From contig JAHBTY010000001.1 in NCBI GenBank assembly GCA_019638355.1, positions 930,001 to 994,000 on the forward strand: a stretch of 64,000 bases of DNA, read 5' to 3'. Below are positions 43,810-52,952 of the stretch, in pieces; the stretch's first letter is position 1, and every line of letters starts with the position of its first letter. A program made the translations under genes and the position numbers. The DNA comes from Cyclobacteriaceae bacterium (GTDB lineage: Bacteria; Bacteroidota; Bacteroidia; Cytophagales; Cyclobacteriaceae). The notes under the pieces are model-generated. The model was not told where the DNA came from. It ran no database searches and was given only the letters and a program-made list of their open reading frames with translations.

Positions 43810-44325
43810 AATTAGGAAAGTGCAGAAAAGAATAATGATATGTTGGCCGACCTTTCCGCCAGGCGGGCCATTGGAATGGTGATCGTAGGTTGAAACAACC
43901 TGCAACCCTTTAAAGGATTCAACCTTGAAGATACCCGGAAGAGTACATGCGCTGATTAATTTAAATGCTTCGGCATGAATCAACGAACCAAGTGATGCCC
44001 CTGAGGAACTTACCAGCGAAGAATAGAACTGCTGGGTGATGTCATCGCAGCAATCTTCTGCTTTATTGCCATGGTCATGCTTATCACCGGTATGACTGTG
44101 GGAATTGTGATCATGACCTGCTGTTGCCGAACTTCCATGGCGCCCCTGCTCATTTTCTTGACTATGACTATGGGAAGTAGTGGTTACAACGGTAGGTGTG
44201 TTAGGCGAAAATGAAATAATGCCCAGATCGCATAAAAGGTCACATCCAAATACTAAAGCAAATGATACGATCACGCAAAGCGCTAGCGGGCATTTGAACT
44301 TTCGTATGGCTGAGAAACGTATCAT
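43807..44325 (-). CDS. His-rich secreted protein with CC and PP landmarks
   Basis: The 172-residue product has an N-terminal hydrophobic segment, a His-rich region (HDHNSHSHTGDKHDHGNK), a vicinal cysteine pair (EDCCDD), and near its end Pro-Pro (NGPPGGKVGQHIII). The order fits the HYC_CC_PP-type group, with a longer His stretch. A role in buffering metal ions in the periplasm is likely from composition only. It lies upstream of the AraC regulator gene on the same strand. Confidence 0.55.
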   Translation of the reverse strand: MIRFSAIRKFKCPLALCVIVSFALVFGCDLLCDLGIISFSPNTPTVVTTTSHSHSQENEQGRHGSSATAGHDHNSHSHTGDKHDHGNKAEDCCDDITQQFYSSLVSSSGASLGSLIHAEAFKLISACTLPGIFKVESFKGLQVVSTYDHHSNGPPGGKVGQHIIILFCTFLI

Positions 44326-44461
44326 TGCTCAATTGTTATAACAAACTAACTACTAAGCCAGGCAGCACCCTATGACATTAGTTGCTTGAATACATGACAG
44401 AAATCAGGAATCTGGCATATCTGATATAAAGTTATAAAATTATGGCAGCTTTAGAAACGAG

Positions 44462-44487
44462 AAAAGCCTGCCAACCGACAGGCTTTT
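44462..44487 (-). terminator. Terminator after the Gly-repeat protein
   Basis: Arms AAAAGCCTG and CAGGCTTTT, nine pairs, enclose an 8-base loop. On the minus strand the stem ends in TTTTCTCGTTT. It lies 17 bases past the stop at 44505. The remainder of the 179-base gap shows nothing recognisable. Confidence 0.7.
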
Positions 44488-44504
44488 GCTTCTTTTGCAC
44501 CAGT

Positions 44505-44963
44505 TTATTGCTGGATATTCTCATCGATTTCTTTGGCATCTTCGCTTTCTGAACTGAAGAAGCAATGAACTACGCACCCATGGTCTTTTCTATATTTATA
44601 TCCATGTTCTACCTTGGCTACTTCCTTTCCTTGCACTTTGAGCACTCCAGCTTCATCAGTTACCACGTACCCCTTGCTGGATTTAAAGCTACCGTCCTTT
44701 TGTATGGTGCCGATGATGCCTTTGCCATTTCCGGTGGTGACGTCACCTGATTTTGAAATAATACCAATTACTTTTCCGGTCACATCGCATATTTTGCCCT
44801 TCTTGGTAATGTAGCCGAGTTGCTTACCACTTTCATCGTACACCTTTCCATCGGATTTTAAAACAGGATGCATTCCTCTGTGTTTAGGAGGAAGTTCCTG
44901 AGCTTTTAAGTGCAAAGAAGCAACCGTAAATAGCATCAGAAATAAGATCAAGTTTGTCTTCAT
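44505..44963 (-). CDS. Secreted protein with Gly/Lys repeat units
   Basis: From ATG 44963 the product has a signal peptide ending LKAQ. The mature part has three or four copies of a beta-type unit of about 17-20 residues (KVYDESGKQLGYITKKG, KICDVTGKVIGIISKSG, GKGIIGTIQKDG). It ends with a CVVHC pair and an acidic tail. A TTG two codons upstream is possible. No family comes to mind. It is 13 to 18 bases downstream of the gene at 44982-45551, as a pair. Confidence 0.6.
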   Translation of the reverse strand: MKTNLILFLMLFTVASLHLKAQELPPKHRGMHPVLKSDGKVYDESGKQLGYITKKGKICDVTGKVIGIISKSGDVTTGNGKGIIGTIQKDGSFKSSKGYVVTDEAGVLKVQGKEVAKVEHGYKYRKDHGCVVHCFFSSESEDAKEIDENIQQ

Positions 44964-44981
44964 ATTCAATTTGATGTTTAG

Positions 44982-45551
44982 TTAGTTTCTGGACATTTCC
45001 AACAAATGATTGACCTTCGATTTCTTATGAAAGCTATCAAATGAAGCTAGTTCTGCATCGTTCTTAAATTGCGCGGTCAAGGCATCGTGAAATTTATGAT
45101 TATTGGGAAATGCTTTCTTCAGGTTCTCCATAGTAAGAATTATAGGTTTTTCACCAGCAACGCTAAAGAAATTTAGATTCGGTTCAGGTGATCCTTTGGG
45201 CGATTTTACCATCAACTTCTTATAGAGCCACACATCCCCTTTTTCAGTCAGGTGATAATCTGTGTTATCTACAAAACGTACAAAATTTCCGTCACAAAGT
45301 TGGTAGCCAAAAACGCTGTCTTTGGCCATTTGGTGTGGTTTGCCATCGTGTATTACCGTAATGAATGATTTGTTTGGAAATTCATTTAGCTTGATTTTAT
45401 GTTTTTCGGTTTTGCAATCAATGCCGAAAGTGATTTTTTGGTTAGTATAGTCATTATAGGTTTTGTACACTCCACTGATAATGGTTTGCGCAAAGCCCGG
45501 GAGACTTAATGTAAGGAAAAGAGAGACAAGCAAGAGGTTTTTCGTTTTCAT
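44982..45551 (-). CDS. Secreted protein of an unrecognised family (relative of 30409-30969)
   Basis: ATG 45551 starts a clean signal peptide (LLLVSLFLTLSLPGFAQ); the frame can be read up to 45596 but that adds an unlikely tail. The mature part of about 165 residues has the same order of motifs as the protein at 30409-30969: SGVYKTYNDYTNQK, IDCKTEKHKI, VFGYQLCDG, ENLKKAFPNNHKFHDA. It forms a pair with the Gly-repeat protein downstream. The CzcA C-terminal extension is a third, more distant relative. Confidence 0.65.
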   Translation of the reverse strand: MKTKNLLLVSLFLTLSLPGFAQTIISGVYKTYNDYTNQKITFGIDCKTEKHKIKLNEFPNKSFITVIHDGKPHQMAKDSVFGYQLCDGNFVRFVDNTDYHLTEKGDVWLYKKLMVKSPKGSPEPNLNFFSVAGEKPIILTMENLKKAFPNNHKFHDALTAQFKNDAELASFDSFHKKSKVNHLLEMSRN

Positions 45552-46074
45552 AATAGTCAAAAGTTTAAGGTTTAAGGTTGGTTTAAAAATGTTCATTGGT
45601 AAGTGCGAGTCAATATGCTATGTCCATGCTACTTATATAATCTTGGCAATGTTTTATACTTAATTGGTAATACTCAGTCAACTTGTTGATCAAGCAAGTC
45701 ACTGAATAAAACAAGGTATTCAACCTAGGGTAAAAATCAAGCCATATTGTTGTAAATATCTACGGAATCGATTTAGATACGGTTAAAAAATACCCATATG
45801 CTATAAAGATTGTGTAGTTTTTAAAAATGTTACACTCGAAATTGATCGGTATTCGGAGCACACATCCTTATGGTAGTCTTACTCTTTTGAATCTTATTTA
45901 ACACGCTGGATATTGTAATACTCACGGAGCTAAAATTTTGTGAAGGACGAAATAACCTTACGAAACCTTCAAAGGCTGCCGAATGTCAACATTACATTTG
46001 ACAATAATCATGAAATGCCATACCGTAAAGTGAAAACTTTCGAGTGTGTATGACGTATTAAGAGTAGATTCAGA
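45552..46074. other. 523-base divergent intergenic region
   Basis: This AT-rich stretch separates a minus-strand gene pair from a plus-strand gene. A possible -7 element TACATTTG lies at 45993-46000 for the plus-strand gene, without a convincing -33 element. I see no further gene, RNA hairpin with T-run, or repeat. Confidence 0.4.
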
Positions 46075-46449
46075 ATGAATACATTTCTATCCATATTGCT
46101 TTTTGTTATATACGTTCCGTTCAGTACGGGAGTACTTATCAACACTCGGTATTGCAGCGATTCTACAGACAATATCGCGTTGTTCAAACCAGTTCTAAAC
46201 TGTTGCCCTGACGACCTGCTTGAGGATAGCTGCTGCAAACACGTTACCCAGTTGGCGAAAATCAACGCCAATTATGAGTCGTCCGTTCCATCTTTTTCTA
46301 TCCCACCATTATCAGTGGGATTGAATGAAGAAATTACTTTAAGAAGCCACTTAATGCGTACCGGTTTAGTCGGATCAATTGTTGATCACCGGTCAAAGAT
46401 CAAGGACAGGAATCCAATCTATCTCATCAATCGGGTTTTCATTATTTAG
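46075..46449 (+). CDS. HYC_CC_PP-like small secreted protein
   Basis: The 124-residue product has a hydrophobic N-terminus (TFLSILLFVIYVPFSTGV) and then RYCSD in place of the usual HYC. A double cysteine cluster follows (NCCPDD and DSCCKHV), with paired prolines in FSIPPLSVG. The order is that of the HYC_CC_PP group, although this copy is divergent. It points away from the pair at 44505-45551. Metal or thiol binding is inference. Confidence 0.55.
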   Translation: MNTFLSILLFVIYVPFSTGVLINTRYCSDSTDNIALFKPVLNCCPDDLLEDSCCKHVTQLAKINANYESSVPSFSIPPLSVGLNEEITLRSHLMRTGLVGSIVDHRSKIKDRNPIYLINRVFII

Positions 46450-46555
46450 TATCTCCCTCAAGTCTGATCAGTCTTCAGACCACAATTTTTCATCAAGGCA
46501 AACCTGGATGTATAATCAATCGTCCGGGCATTACTAAAATTCAAAACTAAAAATC

Positions 46556-46873
46556 ATGAAAGCATCAAATAAAATTCTTATGGCAGTCGCTTTTTCATTC
46601 GCCAGTATGTTCGCCTATTCGCAAAATCAACCAGCCTATAGCACAGTTCAGGGATGGGTGGTATCAAAAGATGTGCAGCGGTTTAGCAATAAGGATTTGC
46701 TTACCCGTAAAACCGGGCTCAATATCAAGTCCATTGATCGGCCTGATGTAATTTCAAAGGGCGTACAAGCTATTGGAAAGTCTGTAACCACAGAAAAGGG
46801 TAACGTGGTGTCGCAAGGATATCCAGCCTGGATCATTTCAAAAGAGGTCCAAAAAATTGGAAGGATCAATTAA
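46556..46873 (+). CDS. Secreted 105-residue protein with a threefold short repeat
   Basis: A signal peptide (residues 1 to about 22, FAYSQ) is followed by three copies of a short unit: VVSKDVQRFSN, VISKGVQAIGK and IISKEVQKIGR. Units are spaced about 32 residues apart. I know no such family. It ends at a strong hairpin terminator shared with the converging CadA-type gene. Confidence 0.55.
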   Translation: MKASNKILMAVAFSFASMFAYSQNQPAYSTVQGWVVSKDVQRFSNKDLLTRKTGLNIKSIDRPDVISKGVQAIGKSVTTEKGNVVSQGYPAWIISKEVQKIGRIN

Positions 46874-46879
46874 ACAGGA

Positions 46880-46914
46880 GAGGAAGGCTTTCAGCAATTG
46901 CTGAAGCCTTCCTC
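46880..46914. terminator. Bidirectional hairpin terminator
   Basis: Eleven-base perfect arms GAGGAAGGCTT and AAGCCTTCCTC enclose a loop that is itself a palindrome (CAGCAATTGCTG). It lies between the plus-strand stop at 46873 and the minus-strand stop at 46917, and should end both transcripts. Confidence 0.7.
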
Positions 46915-46916
46915 GC

Positions 46917-48887
46917 TTAAAACCTCATCCGCTGAATCCGCACAGCATTTAAAATCGCCAATAATGCCACACCCACATCAGCAAAAACGGCTTCCCACAT
47001 GGTTGCCAATCCACCGGCACCGAGAGCCATCACAATTACTTTTACTCCAAAAGCCAGTGCGATGTTTTGCCAAACAATTTGGTTAGTCGCTTTACCAATC
47101 TTGATCGCGGTTACAATTTTTGATGGCTGATCGGTCTGAATCACGACATCTGCTGTTTCAATCGCGGCATCACTTCCTAATCCTCCCATTGCAATCCCTA
47201 CATCGCTTATGGCAAGTACAGGCGCATCGTTGATCCCGTCCCCTACAAAGGCAATGGGCTCTTTCTTACCTGCTTTGATTTCCTCCACTTTCATCACCTT
47301 GTGTTCTGGCAGCAGGTCGCCATGTGCCTGGTCGATATTTAACGCTTTGGCTATTTTATTTGCAACAACCTGCTTGTCGCCACTCAGCATCACTGTTTTC
47401 AATTTAGAAGCATGCATTTGCCGGATAGCTTCCTTACTGTCTTCCTTCAATTCGTCAGCAATGGTGATGTACCCCGCAAAGGTTCCATTCACGGACGCGA
47501 CTACAATGCTATCGGTGATTGTGCGAACTTCTTCGGTAACAGCAACTCCGAATTTATCGAGCAGCCTGACGTTACCGGCCAGGACTTGCTTTCCATTGAC
47601 AGTCCCCTTAAGGCCATGCCCCTTGATTTCCTCTATGTCGCTGACCTGAAGATTTTCAAAATTACTGTCAGCATATTCCACAACAGCTTTGGCAATGGGA
47701 TGGGTTGACTGAGATTCAAGTGCGGCTATCAACGGAACCCATTCCTTTTGGTCTAACGGACCCTCAACTTTTTGAACTTTAAATACACCCTTGGTTAGTG
47801 TTCCGGTTTTATCCATCACGATGGTATCAACCCGCGTCATCAAGTCAAGATAGTTTGAACCTTTGAAGAGAATTCCGTTACGCGAACCGGCACCGATGCC
47901 GCCAAAATATCCGAGCGGAATAGCAACAACCAGCGCACAAGGACAAGAAATCACCAGGAAGATAAGGGCGCGATAGAGCCAGTCATTAAAAACATAATTG
48001 TCAACAAAGAAGTATGGCAGTAAGGTCAGTGCAAGTGCAAGAAAAACAACTATGGGTGTATATACCCGTGCAAACTTCCGGATAAACAACTCAGTTTTCG
48101 CTTTTCGTCCAGTCGCATTTTGCACCAGCGTGAGGATTCTGGCCAGCGAACTTTCATTAAACAGTTTCGTGACTTTCACTTCAACTACTTTTTGTTCATT
48201 GATCATGCCAGCCAGAACCGTTTCTCCTTTATCAATGGACTTTGGTTTGCTTTCACCCGTAAGGGCAGCGGTGTTAAAGGAACTACCGTCACTCAACATT
48301 TCTCCATCAAGAGGAACACGTTCACCTACTTTTATCTGGATCGTTTCGCCAACAACTACGTTCGTTGGATCAACTTCATCAAACTTTCCATTTCGAAAAA
48401 CATTGGCTGTATCAGGTCGCATATCCATCAACGCTTTGATGCTTCGTTTGGCTTTATTCACCGCAGCATCTTGAAAAAGTTCGCCCACGGCATAGAAAAG
48501 CATAACAGCGACACCTTCCGGATATTCACCAATGTAAAATGCACCAAGGGTAGCGATGCTCATCAGAATAAACTCGGTAAACATATCGCCTCTAAAAGCA
48601 ATGCGAATTCCTTTGAACAAAACCGGTAGCCCTACTGGCACGTAAGCAACAGCATACCAGGCAAACCGAACTGTTTTTTCAAACCACGAGGGTTGTATCC
48701 AATTATCCAGTACCAAACCCGCAGCCAATAAAATGAAACTTGCAATAGCAGACAGCCATTCCCTGCTAATGCCTGATTCACTTTCAGTCTGTTTGGATTG
48801 TGTGTTTTTGTTTTGATTAACAGCATTCAGATCCGGTGTGCAGCAAGTATCGTCTGATTGAATGTTTGTATGTTGATGGTTAGTCAT
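46917..48887 (-). CDS. Zn/Cd/Pb-type P1B ATPase (CadA/ZntA-like)
   Basis: The 656-residue pump has the CPC motif of heavy-metal ATPases (ISCPCALVVAIPLG), the phosphorylation site MDKTGTLTKG and the hinge GDGINDAPVL. The last helix carries the Asp of the Zn(II)/Cd(II) group (FADVGVALLAILNAVR). There is no HMA domain; the N-terminus instead has a DDTCCTPD stretch and several His. It likely exports Zn, Cd or Pb into the periplasm, where the CzcCBA pump of the same operon takes over. It is the last gene of that operon. Confidence 0.9.
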   Translation of the reverse strand: MTNHQHTNIQSDDTCCTPDLNAVNQNKNTQSKQTESESGISREWLSAIASFILLAAGLVLDNWIQPSWFEKTVRFAWYAVAYVPVGLPVLFKGIRIAFRGDMFTEFILMSIATLGAFYIGEYPEGVAVMLFYAVGELFQDAAVNKAKRSIKALMDMRPDTANVFRNGKFDEVDPTNVVVGETIQIKVGERVPLDGEMLSDGSSFNTAALTGESKPKSIDKGETVLAGMINEQKVVEVKVTKLFNESSLARILTLVQNATGRKAKTELFIRKFARVYTPIVVFLALALTLLPYFFVDNYVFNDWLYRALIFLVISCPCALVVAIPLGYFGGIGAGSRNGILFKGSNYLDLMTRVDTIVMDKTGTLTKGVFKVQKVEGPLDQKEWVPLIAALESQSTHPIAKAVVEYADSNFENLQVSDIEEIKGHGLKGTVNGKQVLAGNVRLLDKFGVAVTEEVRTITDSIVVASVNGTFAGYITIADELKEDSKEAIRQMHASKLKTVMLSGDKQVVANKIAKALNIDQAHGDLLPEHKVMKVEEIKAGKKEPIAFVGDGINDAPVLAISDVGIAMGGLGSDAAIETADVVIQTDQPSKIVTAIKIGKATNQIVWQNIALAFGVKVIVMALGAGGLATMWEAVFADVGVALLAILNAVRIQRMRF

Positions 48888-48897
48888 AAATGAAAAG

Positions 48898-49509
48898 TTA
48901 ATGAATGAAAAATGAAAGGATACCTGTCAACACCAGCGTAATGCCTGTTATGACTCCTGCATTGTGTTCAAGAGTGTGCCAGTTAAGTTTGAGTAGTCCT
49001 CTATAGGTTATGCTAACCCAAATTACCATACCGCTTACGGTAACAAGGGTATAAAGAATTGCCAGCAGTGTAACCATCCACCAACCGCTTGTACCAGCCA
49101 TCAGGAAGTAGGCTTCAATTTCAAAACAGGGTGAAAAGAACATAGCCACCACCAGGCTGAAGATTACTTTGTTATCAGAGACAATTTCTTTGTGCCGGTG
49201 CAGGTGAAAATGTTTGTGCTTGTGATGTTGATAGATGTAGAAAATACCCAAAGCCGTTAATACCGCGGGGGCAATATAAGCAGCGAAGTACTCCACATTA
49301 GCGGCCAACTGAAAACCCGTTACACCAATGATAACACCAATGAGCACCGTGCTTAAGGCGTGTGATAGTCCTGCAATAAATGTAACCTTTGTGGTTTGCT
49401 GCATCGACCAGTTTTCCTTTTTGGCGATGGCGAGTACAGGCAACCAATGGTTGGGAATCAGTGCGTGAAGTACACTCAGAATCAAACTTCCTACAATGAG
49501 CGTAATCAT
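48898..49509 (-). CDS. Six-helix membrane transporter with His-rich loop
   Basis: The 203-residue protein has about six helices. It opens LHALIPNHWLPVLAIAKK, and has the GLSHALSTVLIGV helix and a His-rich cytoplasmic loop (HHKHKHFHLHRHK). The pattern is that of the NiCoT/HupE/UreH-like group of small metal permeases, though family assignment by eye is uncertain. It overlaps the DUF3703 gene by four bases and lies 10 bases before the CadA-type gene. Confidence 0.6.
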   Translation of the reverse strand: MITLIVGSLILSVLHALIPNHWLPVLAIAKKENWSMQQTTKVTFIAGLSHALSTVLIGVIIGVTGFQLAANVEYFAAYIAPAVLTALGIFYIYQHHKHKHFHLHRHKEIVSDNKVIFSLVVAMFFSPCFEIEAYFLMAGTSGWWMVTLLAILYTLVTVSGMVIWVSITYRGLLKLNWHTLEHNAGVITGITLVLTGILSFFIH

Positions 49510-49880
49510 CCTTTAGTGTGATAGGGTTTTAATATAGCTTGAAGGTCGTCCGGGATTTCCATCGGACGTAATGGTGGTACGTTAGCCCCACCCGTGTTGC
49601 CCACAGGAATAGTGCCCACAAATGATTTGACACCACCGACAAATAAACGCGGTATTTGCCCGACAATCTCTCTCACATCCTTTATACGAAAGCCAAACTT
49701 GAGCATAACCCAATGAACATGCGAATGCTCTCGCGGCCAAGGCTGACCAAGAATATGCGCACGTTCCAGATGTCGCCATGCATCTTGAAGGTTGCCTTTG
49801 TCAAGCTCAGTTTTATAGAGTTCCAGTTCCCCACGGTAATGAATCTTCAAGCCGTCAGGCATACTCCAGTAGAGTTTCAT
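49506..49880 (-). CDS. DUF3703-like protein
   Basis: The 124-residue soluble protein has the AWRHLERAHILGQPWPREHS and HVHWVMLKFGFR segments that I associate with DUF3703. These proteins are often encoded beside metal efflux genes and contain conserved His residues; no role is proven. The gene lies 10 bases downstream of the czcB-type gene and is part of the eleven-gene operon. Confidence 0.7.
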   Translation of the reverse strand: MKLYWSMPDGLKIHYRGELELYKTELDKGNLQDAWRHLERAHILGQPWPREHSHVHWVMLKFGFRIKDVREIVGQIPRLFVGGVKSFVGTIPVGNTGGANVPPLRPMEIPDDLQAILKPYHTKG

Positions 49881-49889
49881 ATTTAAAGT

Positions 49890-51125
49890 TTAATGTCCGT
49901 GTCCTTCCTCTTCGCTATTTTTCATTTTCGAAAGGATGGCATATGCGCCTTTCACTACCACTTCATTTTCATTGTTCCATCCCTCTGGTAAAATTACTTC
50001 TGTGTACCCTAATTCGCTATTGCCCACTACTATCTCCTGCATCATAAAGTGCTGTCCTTCCTCCTTGTGTTCACCACCTTCTTCGGACCCTTCCTTCGTT
50101 TGATTTTCTTCGTCATCTCCGTGCCCTTCTTCAGTTTTAATAAAGACATATTTCTTTCCCTGAAAATCAATAATGGCTTCGTTGGGTAATGCCGTTACGG
50201 CTGTACCCCCCGTTTCTACGATAGCCTTCAGGTACATGCCCGGCAATAAGTCTTTGTCTTCCTTGTCGATGTGGCAGTGAATGCGAATTGTTCTGTCCGC
50301 GCTGATCTCTCTTCCAATCAGGTACACAGTTGCCATCCGTTCTTTGGTTTCATTGGCCAGCGTGAATCGGACTTTTTGCCCGATCTTAATTTTACGAACG
50401 TCCTTTTCAAAAATAATTAACTCTGCATGAAGGTGTTCGGTGTCCACGATTTCAAAAAGTATGTCGCTGGGGTTAACAAATTTTCCGATGTTGACATTTA
50501 CTTCCGTTACGAATCCATTTATAGTTGAATATATGTTTGACGTACTGGAGATCGTGCCTGCCTCCAGCGAGGTCATGTCAACATTGATTAGTTTGAGCTT
50601 GGCAAGCAACCCGTTCTTCTTCGCCAACCAACTTTGATAGGTCGTCTTTGCCTGCTGCAATGTTTTTTGTGCATTTACATTTTCCTTGGCAAGTTCCTGC
50701 TGGCGTTCATAGTCGGCATACGCAAAATCGAACTGATTTTTCGCTTCCAGGTAGTCTTGTTGCAATTGAATGTATTCGGGGTTTTCAATTACGGCAATCA
50801 CTTGCCCTTTGGTAACTCTCGAACCCTGAAGCAACACCGTACTTTTGAGAAATCCACCCAAAGGAGCGGATACGCTTACCATCTGTTGTGGCGGAACATC
50901 CAGCATACCATTAACCTTGATGGTTCCGCTGATTTGCTTTTGCTCTACTTTACCGAGTTCAATGCCAGCGGTCTTTATCTGTTTATCGGTAAGTTCCGCT
51001 GTGTTCTCCGCTTCATCGTGGTGCTCTTCCTCTATTGCTTCAGTACTGGCATTGCCACAGGATATCACCAGGGCCGTTACCGTAGACAAGAGTAAGAGTG
51101 CAAATAATTTATGTATGTTTTTCAT
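49890..51125 (-). CDS. CzcB-type RND periplasmic adaptor
   Basis: The 411-residue lipoprotein (lipobox VISC) has an acidic His-containing N-terminus (EEEHHDEAENTAEL), the usual adaptor core (SAPLGGFLKSTVLLQGSRV, GFVTEVNVNIGKFV), and an added C-terminal segment rich in Glu and His (EGSEEGGEHKEEGQH) with a final HGH. The extra His and Glu suggest Zn/Co/Cd binding, in line with the CzcA-type pump. It lies 9 bases after the TolC-type gene, within the operon. Confidence 0.9.
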   Translation of the reverse strand: MKNIHKLFALLLLSTVTALVISCGNASTEAIEEEHHDEAENTAELTDKQIKTAGIELGKVEQKQISGTIKVNGMLDVPPQQMVSVSAPLGGFLKSTVLLQGSRVTKGQVIAVIENPEYIQLQQDYLEAKNQFDFAYADYERQQELAKENVNAQKTLQQAKTTYQSWLAKKNGLLAKLKLINVDMTSLEAGTISSTSNIYSTINGFVTEVNVNIGKFVNPSDILFEIVDTEHLHAELIIFEKDVRKIKIGQKVRFTLANETKERMATVYLIGREISADRTIRIHCHIDKEDKDLLPGMYLKAIVETGGTAVTALPNEAIIDFQGKKYVFIKTEEGHGDDEENQTKEGSEEGGEHKEEGQHFMMQEIVVGNSELGYTEVILPEGWNNENEVVVKGAYAILSKMKNSEEEGHGH

Positions 51126-51134
51126 GTTGTTCTG

Positions 51135-52364
51135 TTATTTATTGCCTGACAAGAATTCAATGTAAATAATGGACTGGTTGTAATCGTTCAGCGTCTGGAG
51201 ATGCCCTTCTTTAATAGCAATTGCCTTTTGAACACCTAGTAAATATTCTGCGTAACCTATCTCGCCATTTTTAAAAGCTGTTTGCGACTGTTTTAGAATC
51301 AGCTCTGCATTGGGTAATGCTGAGGTAGTATAATAGTACAGACTGTTTTTGTTCTTGGCATACTCCTGTATGGCCTGTTGATATTGACCTTGCAGTGTTT
51401 TATAGTAGTACTGATAGTTACTCTCTGCCGACTGGCGATTATATTCGGCAGCCCTTACTCTTCCCTGATGAGGAACAAACCATACCGGAATAGCCAACCC
51501 CACCTGAAAGCCTGTGAAGCGATCACTTGAAGTAGCAATTGCTCCAGATTCAGTATCTTGAACACCATTTAATGTTTGTGTAAAGAAACCCAGTAGAATT
51601 TCAGGAGCGGCCTTTGCTGATTCTACTTTCTTCACATCTTTGGCCACCTGTACTTGTTGACGCATGTAGGAAGTTGATGGGTTGGATTGAATAGCCGCAC
51701 TATCTGGTGTGTTAGTAAAGGAAACTTTGTTCAACTCCATATTTACAATGTCTGGTAGTTCATTGCTGTTAATGAGCGTTTTCAGTTGCGTGCGAACGAC
51801 CACCTGATCAGTTATATTTTTTGCCAGCATGTTCTTTACTTCGTTGCGCTGCGATTCGGCTGTGGTCTTTTCCAGCAAATTAGCTTCCCCTGTTTTATAA
51901 CGAAGAGATGCAACTTTCAAAAAACCTTCGTAGATGCTGTCTTGTTGCTGGAGCAACTCCTGTCTTGCTTTGAGAAACGCCAATTGATAGCAGACCTGTT
52001 TCACCTGGAAAACTAATTCGTTCTCAGTCGCGGCCTTCTTCAATTCACTTGATACCATAAGCGACCGGTTCAACGCACTTTGGCTACCAAAAGCGGTGAA
52101 GGGAATCGTTTGTGTTACCGTCAGGTTATTATCATTTTTTGAATAGCTGTTGTACTGACCATAGAGCAACGACACGTTTGTCTTTGGAAGATCAAAACCC
52201 GTTTTCTTCAAAGCTCTTTGCGATTCTACGTTATACGTCTCAGTTCGGACACTGCCATTATTTTTTAAAGCTGTTTCAATAGCTTGTTCCAGAGGAAGCA
52301 ATTGCTGCGAGCTTCCTAAAAAGGTAATGAGCAGGAATAGTGTTACTAAAAAATATTTCTTCAT
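51135..52364 (-). CDS. CzcC/TolC-type outer-membrane factor
   Basis: The 409-residue protein has a signal peptide (TLFLLITFLGSSQQ) and the two-fold repeat of long coiled helices and short strands typical of TolC-family channels (LEQAIETALKNNGSVRTET; GFQVGLAIPVWFVPHQGRVR). It completes the CzcCBA envelope-spanning pump. It starts three bases after the CzcA stop. No other outer-membrane factor is in the window. Confidence 0.88.
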   Translation of the reverse strand: MKKYFLVTLFLLITFLGSSQQLLPLEQAIETALKNNGSVRTETYNVESQRALKKTGFDLPKTNVSLLYGQYNSYSKNDNNLTVTQTIPFTAFGSQSALNRSLMVSSELKKAATENELVFQVKQVCYQLAFLKARQELLQQQDSIYEGFLKVASLRYKTGEANLLEKTTAESQRNEVKNMLAKNITDQVVVRTQLKTLINSNELPDIVNMELNKVSFTNTPDSAAIQSNPSTSYMRQQVQVAKDVKKVESAKAAPEILLGFFTQTLNGVQDTESGAIATSSDRFTGFQVGLAIPVWFVPHQGRVRAAEYNRQSAESNYQYYYKTLQGQYQQAIQEYAKNKNSLYYYTTSALPNAELILKQSQTAFKNGEIGYAEYLLGVQKAIAIKEGHLQTLNDYNQSIIYIEFLSGNK

Positions 52365-52367
52365 GGC

Positions 52368-52952
52368 TTATAGATTAGAATCGCAGTAAAGTTTATTGAA
52401 TAGCACCCTTCCGGACGACCTCTCGCTTGTATACAGTGATGGATAATAGGATTTAAAAACGTCTTTTACATTCTGAACAAACTTGGGCTTGTCTGCAAAA
52501 TCCTTCCGAATGGGGTTCATCCACAGATGCTGAATGGGTGAATCCAAATCTCTGCTGTAGTAGTAATTCAATCCTCGTCCGCTCTTGTAATGATAAACTC
52601 GTTTGGAGTATGTAACCAGGCACGAATCGTCCAGCACTTTATAGTAGCCGTAGGATTTGAAAAAACCTTTCTCTCCGAAAGCCCTGTAGCGTTCTGAGCC
52701 GATGCTGTATCCGCCAAGTGTTCCGTATTTGATAGTAAGGTTTTCATCAATTCCGCGGATCGCGAGTTTTGCATTGGGCGTTTCTTTGACCACATCTTTG
52801 CAATCGTTCACACGAATAACTTTAAAAGGCTTATTCTTAACAAAGTCCTCGTGTGTTGAATACAATTTCACCTCTTTGATTCCCTCTTGTGCCTGGGTAG
52901 CAACACCTACCGAAAGCAAAACCGGGATTAAAATGAATCTGATTGTTTTCAT
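52368..52952 (-). other. Extension domain of CzcA, or internal cistron
   Basis: ATG 52952 opens a 194-residue frame within the CzcA frame. It begins with a typical signal peptide (about 22 residues, ending ATQAQ) and has the family pattern of the secreted proteins at 30409 and 44982: KLYSTHEDFVKNK, then LGGYSIGSERYRAFGEKGFF, then a late RKDFADKPKFVQNVKDVF. The bases before ATG are A/T-rich without a strong Shine-Dalgarno site, so internal initiation cannot be excluded. As no stop lies between, at least some product must be fused. Confidence 0.6.
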
